Source: Streptomyces sp. NBC_00576 (GTDB lineage Bacteria; Actinomycetota; Actinomycetes; Streptomycetales; Streptomycetaceae). Taken from it: a stretch of DNA of 64,000 nucleotides. Shown here one piece after another: positions 25,026-33,439 of the stretch (positions are counted from its first letter, which is position 1; each line of letters opens with the position of its first letter). Made by a program: the position numbers and the translations under genes. The stretch is taken from assembly GCF_036345175.1 (NCBI RefSeq), contig NZ_CP107780.1:10044001-10108000 (forward strand), in the 5' to 3' direction. The notes under the pieces are model-generated. The model searched no databases. It was not told where the DNA came from and was given only the letters and a program-made list of their open reading frames with translations.

Positions 25026-26090
25026 CTACCGGTGTTCCCGCTGTTCCCGCGCACGTGTGGTCGCCGGGTCCGGTGTCTCGTAGACGAGCGGGCGGGCCGT
25101 CGCCAGACCCGCCAGGAGGCCCGCGCCCACGGTCACCGTGGTGAAGCTCAGCACGTTGCCGACCGTCGCGAGGGCGGCCAGAGCTGTCAGGGCCGCGCCC
25201 GCGGTCAGCGCGACGGCCGTGGGGCGGGGGGTGCGCCACAGGGCGTACAGCACCCAGCAGAAGACCGCCGCCAGCAGGGCCACGCCGACCACGCCCTGCT
25301 CGGCCGCCTGCTGGAGCGGCGCGGAGTGCGGTTTCGTGTCCGTCGGCAGCGACTGCGACGCCGTCTGGCTGAGTTCCGCGAACCTGCCCGGTCCCACGCC
25401 CAGTGCCGGGTCCCGGTGGGCGAGCAGCAGGGCGTCGCGCCACAGCTGGACCCGGTGTGCGCTCAGTTGTCCCTCCAGCGAGTCGGCGAGCCCGTCCGGC
25501 AGTACGTCCTCGGCGATCGCCCACGCCGTCCCGGTCACCAGGGCCGTCGTCAGCGCCAGCCCCGCGAGGCCCACGCCCCGGCGTGGCATGTGGTCGGCGG
25601 CGAGCGAGCAGAGCAGGACGGCGGCACAGAGGACGAACCCGGCGATCGGGCCGAGAACCGCCGACGCGATCGTGATCCCGGCGGCCAGGGCGCGCAGCGC
25701 CAGTCGCAGCGACGGAGGGCGGGCCGCCCAGGCGGCACAGCAGGCGGCGCCGGTGGCCAGGACCAGCAGCGCGGACACCGCCCCGAGGTGCCCGGCCGGG
25801 GTGGCGATCTGCGGCCCCGGCAGAGCGTGCGGGGCGGCCACTGCCAGGCCCAGCCCGGCCAGCGCCGCCGTACCGGGGGCGGCGACGGGCAGCAGCGCTC
25901 CGCAGATCCGTCCCGCCGCGTAACCGGCGGCCACCGCGAGCACTGCCAGGAGCACGCCCTCGGGGCGGCCGTCGTGCGTGGCCGCCGTGATCAGCGACCA
26001 GGTGGCACACGTACCCAGCACGACGACGCCCGCCGCGTCGGAAACGTTTCGTCTCTCACTGTCCGGCGGCGCACCCGTCGCCGACGTCAT
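25026..26090 (-). CDS. O-antigen-ligase/polymerase-like membrane protein
   Basis: A 354-residue protein with about nine hydrophobic helices and one large external loop. The loop (residues about 200-255) contains RVQLWRDALLLAHRDPALGVGPGRF, the conserved pattern of Wzy/WaaL-family O-antigen ligases and polymerases, with HSAPLQQAAEQGVVG after it. It would transfer or polymerise a lipid-linked glycan at the outer membrane face. No glycan cluster surrounds it. ATG 26090 is taken as the start; a TTG five codons upstream is also possible. Confidence 0.72.
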   Translation of the reverse strand: MTSATGAPPDSERRNVSDAAGVVVLGTCATWSLITAATHDGRPEGVLLAVLAVAAGYAAGRICGALLPVAAPGTAALAGLGLAVAAPHALPGPQIATPAGHLGAVSALLVLATGAACCAAWAARPPSLRLALRALAAGITIASAVLGPIAGFVLCAAVLLCSLAADHMPRRGVGLAGLALTTALVTGTAWAIAEDVLPDGLADSLEGQLSAHRVQLWRDALLLAHRDPALGVGPGRFAELSQTASQSLPTDTKPHSAPLQQAAEQGVVGVALLAAVFCWVLYALWRTPRPTAVALTAGAALTALAALATVGNVLSFTTVTVGAGLLAGLATARPLVYETPDPATTRAREQREHR

Positions 26091-26312
26091 CCCCGTGGAC
26101 CCCAACCCGTCGCCCCCCGACCTGTGACGGGCCCCGACCGCACGGGGCCGTCACCGGCGCGCACGTCAGAGGCTCCGGCACACCGTAACGGCTGATGCGT
26201 CATTTGTGGACGAGTTGCGCAGAAACGATGCGGCAGGTGGGTCGGAGCGGGCCCACCGGTACGGGCCGGACCGTGCTGTCGGCTCCCGGGGCAGGCGCCG
26301 TACACTCCCGGA

Positions 26313-27923
26313 GTGACCGCCACCGCTCCTTCCACAGCCGAGCCGGACCAGCTCGAACCGCAGCTCGCGCCCGCTTCACGCGGCGCGCGGCTGCTGCGCC
26401 TCTGGCCGGCCGCCACCGCCGCGCTCGCCGGAGTGCTGCTGTACGTCAGCTTCCCGCCGCGCACCCTGTGGTGGCTCGCGCTGCCCGCCTTCGGACTCTT
26501 CGGCTGGGTGCTGCGCGGCCGGTCCTGGAAGGCGGGACTCGGTCTCGGCTATCTGTTCGGTCTCGGTTTCCTGCTTCCGCTGCTGGTGTGGACCGGCGTG
26601 GAGGTCGGCTCCGGTCCCTGGCTGGCACTGGTGGCCGTCGAGGCGATCTTCGTCGCTCTGGTCGGCGCGGGCATCACCGCCGTGTCGAGGCTGCCCGGGT
26701 GGCCGCTGTGGGCGGCGGCCGTGTGGATCGCGGGCGAGGCGGCACGCGCGCGTGTGCCGTTCCGCGGTTTCCCCTGGGGCAAGATCGCCTTCGGCCAGGC
26801 GGACGGCGTCTTCCTGCCGCTCGCCGCGCTGGGCGGCACCCCGGTGCTCGGCTTCGGGGTCGTCCTGTGCGGATTCGGCCTGTACGAGGTCGTGCGCCAG
26901 GTGAGCGATTGGCGCCGTACCGGCGCCGTACCGCGTGCCGCAGCGGTCGTCGCCGCGCTGAGCGTGGCCGTTCCCGTGGTGGGCGCCCTGGCCGCACGGA
27001 CGCTGGTGAGCGACAAGGCCGAGGACGGCACCGCGACCGTCGCCCTCATCCAGGGCAACGTGCCCCGCGCGGGCCTCGACTTCAACGCCCAGCGCCGTGC
27101 CGTGCTCGACTACCACGCGCGGGAGACCCAGCGGCTGGCCGCCCAGGTCAAAGCCGGCAAGGTGGCACAGCCCGACTTCGTGCTGTGGCCGGAGAACTCC
27201 TCCGACGTCGACCCGTTCGCCAACCCCGACGCCGCCGCGGTCATCGAGGACGCGGCCAACGCGATCGGCGCGCCCATCTCGGTCGGCGGGGTCGTCGAAC
27301 GGGACGGCAAGCTCTACAACGAGCAGATCCTGTGGGACCCGGCGAAGGGTCCGACCGACACGTACGACAAGCGGCAGGTCCAGCCCTTCGGCGAGTACCT
27401 TCCGCTGCGCTCGGTGCTCGAACACATCAACAAGAACTGGACCACCATGGTCCGCCAGGACTTCAGCCGGGGCAGCAAGCCGGGTGTGTTCACCATGGAC
27501 GGCGCCAAGGTCGGCCTCGCCACCTGCTACGAGGCCGCCTTCGACTGGGCGGTGCGCGACACCGTCACCCACGGCGCCCAGATGATCTCCGTGCCCAGCA
27601 ACAACGCCACCTTCGACCGCAGCGAGATGACCTACCAGCAGCTCGCGATGTCCCGTATCCGCGCGGTCGAGCACAGCCGGACCGTCACAGTCCCCGTGAC
27701 CAGCGGTGTGAGCGCGATCATCATGCCGGACGGGAAGATCACCCAGAAGACCGGCATGTTCGTGGCCGACTCCCTCGTCCAGAAGGTGCCGTTGCGCTCC
27801 TCGGAGACGCCCGCCACCAAGCTTGGCATTCTGCCCGAGATGCTCCTCGTCCTGGTTGCCGCCGGCGGTCTCGGCTGGGCTGTCGGCGCCGGGGTGCGCG
27901 GGCGGCGCGCCGGTGGCGTGTAG
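26313..27923 (+). CDS. lnt: Apolipoprotein N-acyltransferase
   Basis: A 536-residue protein with about six N-terminal helices followed by a periplasmic-side nitrilase domain (residues about 235-500). The Glu-Lys-Cys catalytic triad is visible: Glu294 in LWPENSSD, Lys353 in YDKRQVQPFGEYLP and Cys405 in ATCYEAAFD. A last helix closes the protein. Lnt adds the third acyl chain to lipoproteins. Streptomycetes commonly have more than one copy. The start is GTG 26313. A Nudix gene follows 66 bp later. Confidence 0.93.
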   Translation: MTATAPSTAEPDQLEPQLAPASRGARLLRLWPAATAALAGVLLYVSFPPRTLWWLALPAFGLFGWVLRGRSWKAGLGLGYLFGLGFLLPLLVWTGVEVGSGPWLALVAVEAIFVALVGAGITAVSRLPGWPLWAAAVWIAGEAARARVPFRGFPWGKIAFGQADGVFLPLAALGGTPVLGFGVVLCGFGLYEVVRQVSDWRRTGAVPRAAAVVAALSVAVPVVGALAARTLVSDKAEDGTATVALIQGNVPRAGLDFNAQRRAVLDYHARETQRLAAQVKAGKVAQPDFVLWPENSSDVDPFANPDAAAVIEDAANAIGAPISVGGVVERDGKLYNEQILWDPAKGPTDTYDKRQVQPFGEYLPLRSVLEHINKNWTTMVRQDFSRGSKPGVFTMDGAKVGLATCYEAAFDWAVRDTVTHGAQMISVPSNNATFDRSEMTYQQLAMSRIRAVEHSRTVTVPVTSGVSAIIMPDGKITQKTGMFVADSLVQKVPLRSSETPATKLGILPEMLLVLVAAGGLGWAVGAGVRGRRAGGV

Positions 27924-27989
27924 CGGTACGCCGGTTGCACGCCCCCGTGATCAACAAGGGTGACAGGACCGGCCCGTTAGGGTCGGGGC

Positions 27990-28484
27990 ATGGCTACTCC
28001 TGACTTCATCAGCGCACTACGTTCCTCCGCCGGCCGTCAGTTGCTCTGGCTCCCCGGTGTCACTGCCCTCGTCTTCGACGACGAGGGCAGAGTGCTCCTG
28101 GGCCGGCGCACCGACACCCGTAAGTGGTCGGTGGTCGGCGGCATCCCGGACCCGGGCGAGCAGCCGGCGGCGTGCGCGGTGCGGGAGGTCTACGAGGAGA
28201 CGGCGGTCCGGTGCGTGCCCGAACGGGTCGTGCTCGTCCAGGCACTGGACCCGGTGACGTACGAGAACGGTGACGTCTGTCAGTACATGGACATCACCTT
28301 CCGCTGTCGGGCCGTCGGCGGGGAGGCTCGGGTCAACGACGACGAGTCCCTGGACGTCGGTTGGTTCACGGTGGACGCGCTGCCTGAACTGAACGAGTTC
28401 GCTCTGTTCCGGATCAAGCAGGCGATGTCCGATGCCGAGGCGCCCACCTGGTTCGACACCACGGGTTTCGCCAGTTTCGAATGA
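27990..28484 (+). CDS. Nudix hydrolase
   Basis: A 164-residue protein with a Nudix box beginning GIPDPGEQPAACAVREVYEE and continuing TAV. The usual glycine after EE is threonine, a change frequent in actinobacterial members and not expected to abolish metal binding because the REVYEE core is intact. The tryptophan-rich substrate loop (KWSVVGG) suggests a nucleoside-diphosphate-linked or ADP-ribose substrate, but specificity cannot be read. ATG 27990 is the only good start. Confidence 0.88.
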   Translation: MATPDFISALRSSAGRQLLWLPGVTALVFDDEGRVLLGRRTDTRKWSVVGGIPDPGEQPAACAVREVYEETAVRCVPERVVLVQALDPVTYENGDVCQYMDITFRCRAVGGEARVNDDESLDVGWFTVDALPELNEFALFRIKQAMSDAEAPTWFDTTGFASFE

Positions 28485-28504
28485 CTCGGGCCGCGCTGAG
28501 TGGT

Positions 28505-28690
28505 TCAGCCCCGGGCGAGCGAGCGTGTCATGACGGCGCTGAGGACCCGTACGCCGCGGGTGGAGCCCGGATGGATGCCGGTGAGCTCGTGTGCGCGCCG
28601 GAGGCGGTAGTCGAGGGTGCGGGGATGGACGTTCAACGCTGTGGCCGTGCGCGCCCGGCCGTTGGCGGGGTTTCCGCCCAGAGGGTGTTC
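28505..28690 (-). pseudogene. Remnant of a PucR/CdaR-family regulator (C-terminal HTH only)
   Basis: Reading the minus strand back from a TGA at 28505-28507 gives about 60 codons. They contain ARTATALNVHP, TLDYRLRRAHELTG and GVRVLSAVMTRSLARG. This is the terminal helix-turn-helix of PucR/CdaR-type activators, whose signature is VHPxTxxYRLxR. Upstream of about 28690 the similarity stops, and I find no in-frame start, GAF domain or rest of the protein. The gene has therefore lost its first several hundred codons by deletion. It is too short for an ordinary gene call. Confidence 0.75.
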
Positions 28691-28778
28691 GTTCGAACTC
28701 CTGTCTTGGATGTCATGTCCTGTGGTGTCATCGGCGTGTTGTTGGCCGTGGGTCGGCCGGGACGCTGCCTGTCAGCTG

Positions 28779-30044
28779 TCAGTCGCGGCCCGCACCCCGG
28801 TAGAGGTCCAGCTCACCGTCGAGCTCCACGGCCAGGACGGTCGCGTACTCGTCCAGGTCGGCCGCCCTGGGCGCGTCGATCCAGGTCACGCCCGGCACCT
28901 TGTCCAGACCGCCGGTGACGTGGTGGCCCAGCTCGACGCCCGTGCCGACGACCGAGACGCGCCGTACCGCGTTGCGCAGGCCACGGATCGACACGGCCTC
29001 GCGGGGCGCGTCGAAGCAGATCAGGTACAGGGTGCGCCGGTCGGCGGAGAGCGTGCTCGGCCCGTAGTGGTGGCCGGCGGGCAGGCCCGCGACCGTGCCG
29101 TACACGGCGTCGGCGTGCTTGGTGACCCAGGCACCGAGCCCCTCCAGGCGCTCTACCTGCTCCGCGGGAATCGTGCCGTCCTCCATGGGGCCGGCCCCGA
29201 GCAGCAGGTTGCCGCCCATGCCGATCGTCTCCGTGAAGTAACGCACCAGCTGGCGGACCGACTTGAAGTCGCGGTCCTTGGCCCGGTAGCTCCACGAGTC
29301 GTTGATCGTCAGGCACAGCTCCCACGGGCCGTCCGGGGCGATCAGCGGAACGCCCTGCTCAGGGGTGGCGTAGTCGCCGTAACTGAGCATGCGGGCGTTG
29401 AGGACGGTGTCCGGGTTGCCCGCGAGGATCAGCTCGGACAGCTCCCGCATCCGCCACTGCTCCTCGGTTCGCTCCCACTCGCCGTCGAACCAGAGGATGT
29501 CGGGGCGGAAGCGCTCGACCAACTCTCCCACCTGGCCGTCGCGGTAGGCGAGATAGCGCGCCCAGGCCTCCGGGTCCTCCTCGCCGGGGCGGGCTTGGGA
29601 GTAGTCGTTGGGCTCGACGATGTGGGGTCCGGGGTGGCGTTCGCTCGCGTAGTCGGGGTGGTTCCAGTCGGAGTGCGAGTAGTAGAGGCCGACCTTCAGG
29701 TTCTGCTCGCGGAGGGCGTCGACGAAGCCGGTGACCAGGTCGCGGCCGGCCGGTGTGTCGTGGACCACGTCCAGATTGCGGTGGTCGGTGTCCCACAGGG
29801 CCACGCCGTCATGGTGCTTGGTGGTGAGGACTGCGTACTGGGCGCCGACGCGGGCGAACAGCTCAGCCCATCCTTGCGGGTCGTAGCGCGAGGCGGTGAA
29901 ACGGTCGAGCTGTTTCATGTACTCCTCGTGCGTGACCTCGCCCGTGTAGAAGGACCAGGACTCGGCCCAGCCGTCCACGGCGTAGATGCCGTAGTGGATG
30001 AAGATGCCCAGCTTGGCATCGGAGAACCAGGGTTGCATCGGCAT
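28779..30044 (-). CDS. GH29 alpha-L-fucosidase
   Basis: A 421-residue glycoside hydrolase without a signal peptide, so probably cytoplasmic. The GH29 barrel shows WFSDAKLGIFIHYGIYAV at the start, TTKHHDGVALWD, the nucleophile Asp187 in ILWFDGEWE, and a shortened C-terminal beta domain. The start is ATG 30044 or ATG 30038. Upstream lies a conserved ACTGGT/TTTTCACCAT motif. It acts alone here, with no fucose permease adjacent. The PucR remnant lies just downstream on the same strand. Confidence 0.88.
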   Translation of the reverse strand: MPMQPWFSDAKLGIFIHYGIYAVDGWAESWSFYTGEVTHEEYMKQLDRFTASRYDPQGWAELFARVGAQYAVLTTKHHDGVALWDTDHRNLDVVHDTPAGRDLVTGFVDALREQNLKVGLYYSHSDWNHPDYASERHPGPHIVEPNDYSQARPGEEDPEAWARYLAYRDGQVGELVERFRPDILWFDGEWERTEEQWRMRELSELILAGNPDTVLNARMLSYGDYATPEQGVPLIAPDGPWELCLTINDSWSYRAKDRDFKSVRQLVRYFTETIGMGGNLLLGAGPMEDGTIPAEQVERLEGLGAWVTKHADAVYGTVAGLPAGHHYGPSTLSADRRTLYLICFDAPREAVSIRGLRNAVRRVSVVGTGVELGHHVTGGLDKVPGVTWIDAPRAADLDEYATVLAVELDGELDLYRGAGRD

Positions 30045-30089
30045 GCGCCCACGCTAGGCACGGGCTCCCGGCGCGCGCGTGGGCACCGG

Positions 30090-30116
30090 TCACCATTACT
30101 GGTCTGTTTTCACCAT
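30090..30116 (-). promoter_or_regulatory. Candidate AraC-type operator upstream of fucosidase
   Basis: TCACCAT occurs at 30090-30096 and 30110-30116 (plus-strand reading), 20 bp apart, with ACTGGT at 30098-30103 between them. The ACTGGT-N3-TTTTCACCAT part is shared with the AraC gene start at 1991-2009. Direct repeats two helical turns apart are typical of AraC binding. The site lies 46-72 bp upstream of the fucosidase start codon. Confidence 0.45.
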
Positions 30117-30491
30117 CGGCAGATGACGTCGCATGGGCGTATCGGAGTCGCGCACGAGGCGTACGGCCAACGGCCGCGGCGGCAGCCGGCACGCCAAGTC
30201 GGGCGACGCGGCGAACAACGACCTCGTGTTCCGTGGCGACTTCAACGGACTGGTCGAAAAACCAATGCCGGTACATCAGCGGCTCGACGGCTCGACGGAC
30301 AGCTTCGCGACTGTCACGGATACCGGCGGAGCCGCTGACCGCGGCACTGCGGGGCAGGGGCGGCGCGTCCCCGACGTCGCCTGTCCGGGGCGCGCATGCC
30401 CGCGACCCGGTCGGGTAGGCGACCCACACTGTGCCCGGGGCCGACCGTGTCCCGGGCGGCCCGTACGACCGCCGCTACCAGGGGACCCACC
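30117..30491. other. Intergenic stretch with no supported gene
   Basis: Several frames stay open here on both strands because of the base composition. None has a ribosome site, a recognisable domain, or continuity with a neighbouring gene. A short AT-richer patch around 30215-30270 stands out from its surroundings. It may be eroded coding sequence, but I cannot identify a source. Confidence 0.5.
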
Positions 30492-30902
30492 ATGGAGACA
30501 CCCGCACGCCATCACACCGCCACACCGGCCCGGCGGGCGCTCGACGCCCTGGCCGACAACAGCCAGGATCCGGCCGCGCTGGACGTCCTCGCGATGAGCG
30601 ACGTACTGGTCCCCGTACCTGACGACGTCAGTGACGTGGACGCCGGCAATCCCTCGACCGTCGCGCTGCCCGTCCTGGAGGAGCCGGACGGGCGGGAGGC
30701 CGTGCCCGTGTTCACCTCGGAGCCCGAACTGGCCGAGCTGCTGCCGTCCGTCTCCCGCTACCGTGTGATCCCGCTGGGCGCGCTCGCCGACCAGTGGCCC
30801 ACCGGTGACCTCTCGCTCACCATCGACGCGGCCTCCCCGCACGGGATGACGGTCACCTCCGAGGGCGTACGCACCCTGCTGGCCAGGCCGTTCGAGTACT
30901 GA
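30492..30902 (+). CDS. SseB-like protein
   Basis: A 136-residue protein. The segment from about residue 20 (ARRALDALADNSQDPAALDVLAMSDVLVPVP) through AVPVFTSEPELAELLP to the end fits the SseB N-terminal domain, a family of small cytoplasmic proteins abundant in actinobacteria and poorly understood. ATG 30492 is the natural start; the longer frame upstream is not coding. It converges on the sulfur operon, with 12 bp between stop codons. Confidence 0.72.
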   Translation: METPARHHTATPARRALDALADNSQDPAALDVLAMSDVLVPVPDDVSDVDAGNPSTVALPVLEEPDGREAVPVFTSEPELAELLPSVSRYRVIPLGALADQWPTGDLSLTIDAASPHGMTVTSEGVRTLLARPFEY

Positions 30903-30914
30903 ACCCCCGTACGG

Positions 30915-32291
30915 CTAAAGGGACTTGCCGGGGTTGAGGATGCCCCGTGGATCGAACGCGTCCTTGATGCGCCGCTGCAGCGCATGGGCGGCGGGCCCGA
31001 GTTCGTCGGCGACCCACTGCCGCTTCAGCACGCCCACCCCGTGCTCGCCGGTCAGCGTCCCGCCGAGCCGCAGCGCCAGGGCGAAGATCTCGCCCGCCGC
31101 CTCCCAGGCGGCGTCCGGCAGCCCGTCCAGGGCCGGGTCGACGACGATGATCGGGTGCAGGTTCCCGTCCGCCGCGTGCGCGATGGTGAACACGGGGACG
31201 CCGTGACGCCGCGAGATGTCCCGGATCTCGCGGGCCGCCTCAGCGAGCCGGGAGCGGGGTACCGCGATGTCCTCGATCAGCGGGCGGCCCAGCCGCTCCA
31301 GCGCGGGCAGGGCGCCTCGGCGGGCGGCGAGCAGGGCCTCGGCCTCGGCCGGGTCCTCGGTCCGCTCGACCGACGTCGCGCCCGTCCCGGCGAGGACCTC
31401 GGCGACCGCCGCCGCTTCCGCCCCGGCGCCGGCCCCGTCGCACTGCACCAGCAGCAGCGCGGCGCCGCGCTCCCGCAGCGCCGGGTCGACGGCGTTCAGC
31501 ACCGGCCCGTCGACCAGTTCCGCCAGCGCCGGTACGACCCCGGCCCTGCTGATCGCGTACGAGGCCTCGGCGGCTGCCTCGAAGGACGGGAAGTACGCGG
31601 CGAGGGTGGCCGTGGCCACCGGCAGCGGGCGCAGCCGCAGCGTCGCCGAGGTGATCACCGCGAGGGTGCCTTCCGAGCCGGTGAGCAGCGCGGTCAGGTC
31701 GTAGCCGGTGACGCCCTTGACGGTACGGCGGCCCGTGCGCACCACCGTGCCGTCGGCGAGCACCGTCTCCAGACCGAGCACACTGTCACGCGTCACGCCG
31801 TACTTGGCGCAGCGCAGTCCGCCCGCGTTGGTGGCGATGTTCCCGCCGATCGTCGACAGGGCCGCACTCGCCGGATCGGGCGCGTACCGCAGGCCGTGCG
31901 CGCCCGCCGCCCGGTCCAACTCGGCGGTGATCACGCCGGGTTCCACGACGGCGAGCTGGTCGTCCGCCGACAGTTCCAGGATGCGGTTCATGCCGGACAG
32001 GTCGAGGACGAGGGTGCCCTCGCCGGCTGTCGCGCCGCCCGACAGCCCGGTGCCCGCACCGCGCGGCACCACCGGCACGCGCAGGGCGTGCGCGTGCCGG
32101 AGGGTGACGGTCACATCCCCGGTCCGCCTCGCGTGCACGACGGCGAGCGGACCGCCGTACGCTCGGGTCCCGGAGCGGTCGGTGGCGTGCGCGGCGAGCG
32201 TCGCCGGGTCGGTGGCCAGCCGGTCGGGCGGGAGATCACGGGCCAGCAGGCCGAGGAGCTGGGCGGATGCGGTAGTCGTGGGGGCGGTCAC
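30915..32291 (-). CDS. FAD-linked oxidase, GlcD/D-lactate dehydrogenase type
   Basis: A 458-residue VAO/PCMH flavoprotein. The FAD-binding half has VVPRGAGTGLSGGA, the pyrophosphate loop DPASAALSTIGGNIATNAGG, and LTGSEGTLAVIT. The C-terminal half ends with IAHAADGNLHPIIV and the histidine-rich GGTLTGEHGVGVLKR of 2-hydroxyacid oxidases. It would oxidise a D-2-hydroxyacid to the keto acid. As the last gene of the sulfur operon it might act on a hydroxy-sulfonate or a hydroxyacid released by desulfonation, but that is inference. The GTG start overlaps the preceding stop. Confidence 0.85.
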   Translation of the reverse strand: MTAPTTTASAQLLGLLARDLPPDRLATDPATLAAHATDRSGTRAYGGPLAVVHARRTGDVTVTLRHAHALRVPVVPRGAGTGLSGGATAGEGTLVLDLSGMNRILELSADDQLAVVEPGVITAELDRAAGAHGLRYAPDPASAALSTIGGNIATNAGGLRCAKYGVTRDSVLGLETVLADGTVVRTGRRTVKGVTGYDLTALLTGSEGTLAVITSATLRLRPLPVATATLAAYFPSFEAAAEASYAISRAGVVPALAELVDGPVLNAVDPALRERGAALLLVQCDGAGAGAEAAAVAEVLAGTGATSVERTEDPAEAEALLAARRGALPALERLGRPLIEDIAVPRSRLAEAAREIRDISRRHGVPVFTIAHAADGNLHPIIVVDPALDGLPDAAWEAAGEIFALALRLGGTLTGEHGVGVLKRQWVADELGPAAHALQRRIKDAFDPRGILNPGKSL

Positions 32292-33439
32292 CGGTCCTGC
32301 TCCTCGGCGTCCCGGACCGATGCCTCCGGGACATTCGCTTCAAGGGCCTTCGTTCCGATCGCGAGCACGGAGATGTCCTCCTGGGGCGCGTGCACGGGTG
32401 CGCACTGGATGTCGCGGAAGTGCCGTTCCAGGGGGTTTCCCCGGGCCAGCCCCGGATTGCCGAGCAGCCGCACGGCCAGCCCGACCGCCTGTACGCCATG
32501 GCGGTCCGCCAACACCCGGGCTCCCAGGGCTTGTTCAGGGGTGTACGAGGAGTCGGCGGCGTCCACCCGGGCGGCACCCCCGAACACCAGCTGCTCGGCT
32601 CCGGTGAGCAGCACCTCGATCTCGCCGGCCGTCCGCCGGAACCGTTCCGTACGGGCCACCGGATACCCGAGGTTGGCGGGCACCCGTGTCCGCGCGAACG
32701 TGTGGAAGTACGCCTGCGCGGCCCGTGCGACCCCCAAATACAGCGCGGCGAGCGGTAGATGAAGGGAGGCGCCCGCCCGGTTGTCCTGCTCGGCGGCCGG
32801 ACCGTACGGTGCGAGGCCGATGACGTGCTCGGCCGGCACCTCCACGTCCCGGAACGTCACGTCGTGGCTGCCGCTCGCCCGCAGCCCCAACTGGTCCCAG
32901 TGGCCGGTGACTTCGATGCCGGGCGAGTCGCCGGGCACCAGGAAGGTGCCCACGCGTGGCTCCGGCTCGTCGGTGGTGGCCCACACCAGGAACCAGTCGA
33001 GGCCCTCGGCGCCGGTGACGAACCGCTTCGTCCCGCTGACCGACCAGCCGTCCCCGGTGTGCCGGGCCCGGGTGGCGGGCAGTCCGCCGCGCGCGGGGGA
33101 GCCCAACTCGGGTTCCACGCGGGCGTGGTTGATGAGCACGGGACGCACGAACGACTCCTTGACGACCCGGGCGTACAACTCCTCGGGCCAGTGCGGCTGG
33201 ACGGACTGCCGGCCGTGGGTGGTGAGGGTCATCGCGGCGATCAGGGCGACGGACGGGTCCCCTTGGCCGAGGGTGTGCAGGATGCGCGCGGTCTCCTCGA
33301 CGCCGGCGCCCCGGCCGCCGTACCGCTCACCGATGGTGGCGGTGAGCAGGCCGGCCTCGTGGGCGGCCTTCAGGGACTCGGCGGGGAACGCGCCCGACCT
33401 GTCGTACTCGGCGGCCAGTTCGGCGATGCGGGTGGTCAC
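32288..33439 (-). CDS. Acyl-CoA-dehydrogenase-like flavin monooxygenase (SfnB/DszC type)
   Basis: A 383-residue member of the acyl-CoA dehydrogenase superfamily. It shows GERYGGRGAGVEETARILHTL, SGTKRFVTGAEGLDWFLVW, the FRDVEVPAEHVIG turn, and a helical C-terminal bundle. The usual catalytic glutamate context of true dehydrogenases is not evident. The gene lies in an organosulfur operon between a binding protein and an oxidase, so an SfnB/DszC-like FMNH2-dependent oxygenase of sulfones or thiophenes is the better reading. GTG 33439 overlaps the upstream stop as GTGA. It should depend on an external flavin reductase, which is not in the window. Confidence 0.78.
   Translation of the reverse strand: MTTRIAELAAEYDRSGAFPAESLKAAHEAGLLTATIGERYGGRGAGVEETARILHTLGQGDPSVALIAAMTLTTHGRQSVQPHWPEELYARVVKESFVRPVLINHARVEPELGSPARGGLPATRARHTGDGWSVSGTKRFVTGAEGLDWFLVWATTDEPEPRVGTFLVPGDSPGIEVTGHWDQLGLRASGSHDVTFRDVEVPAEHVIGLAPYGPAAEQDNRAGASLHLPLAALYLGVARAAQAYFHTFARTRVPANLGYPVARTERFRRTAGEIEVLLTGAEQLVFGGAARVDAADSSYTPEQALGARVLADRHGVQAVGLAVRLLGNPGLARGNPLERHFRDIQCAPVHAPQEDISVLAIGTKALEANVPEASVRDAEEQDR

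Noticed and set aside
30133..30597. Plus-strand gene upstream of the SseB-like gene
   Set aside because: No start signal, no family, and it overlaps the secure start of the next gene in another frame.
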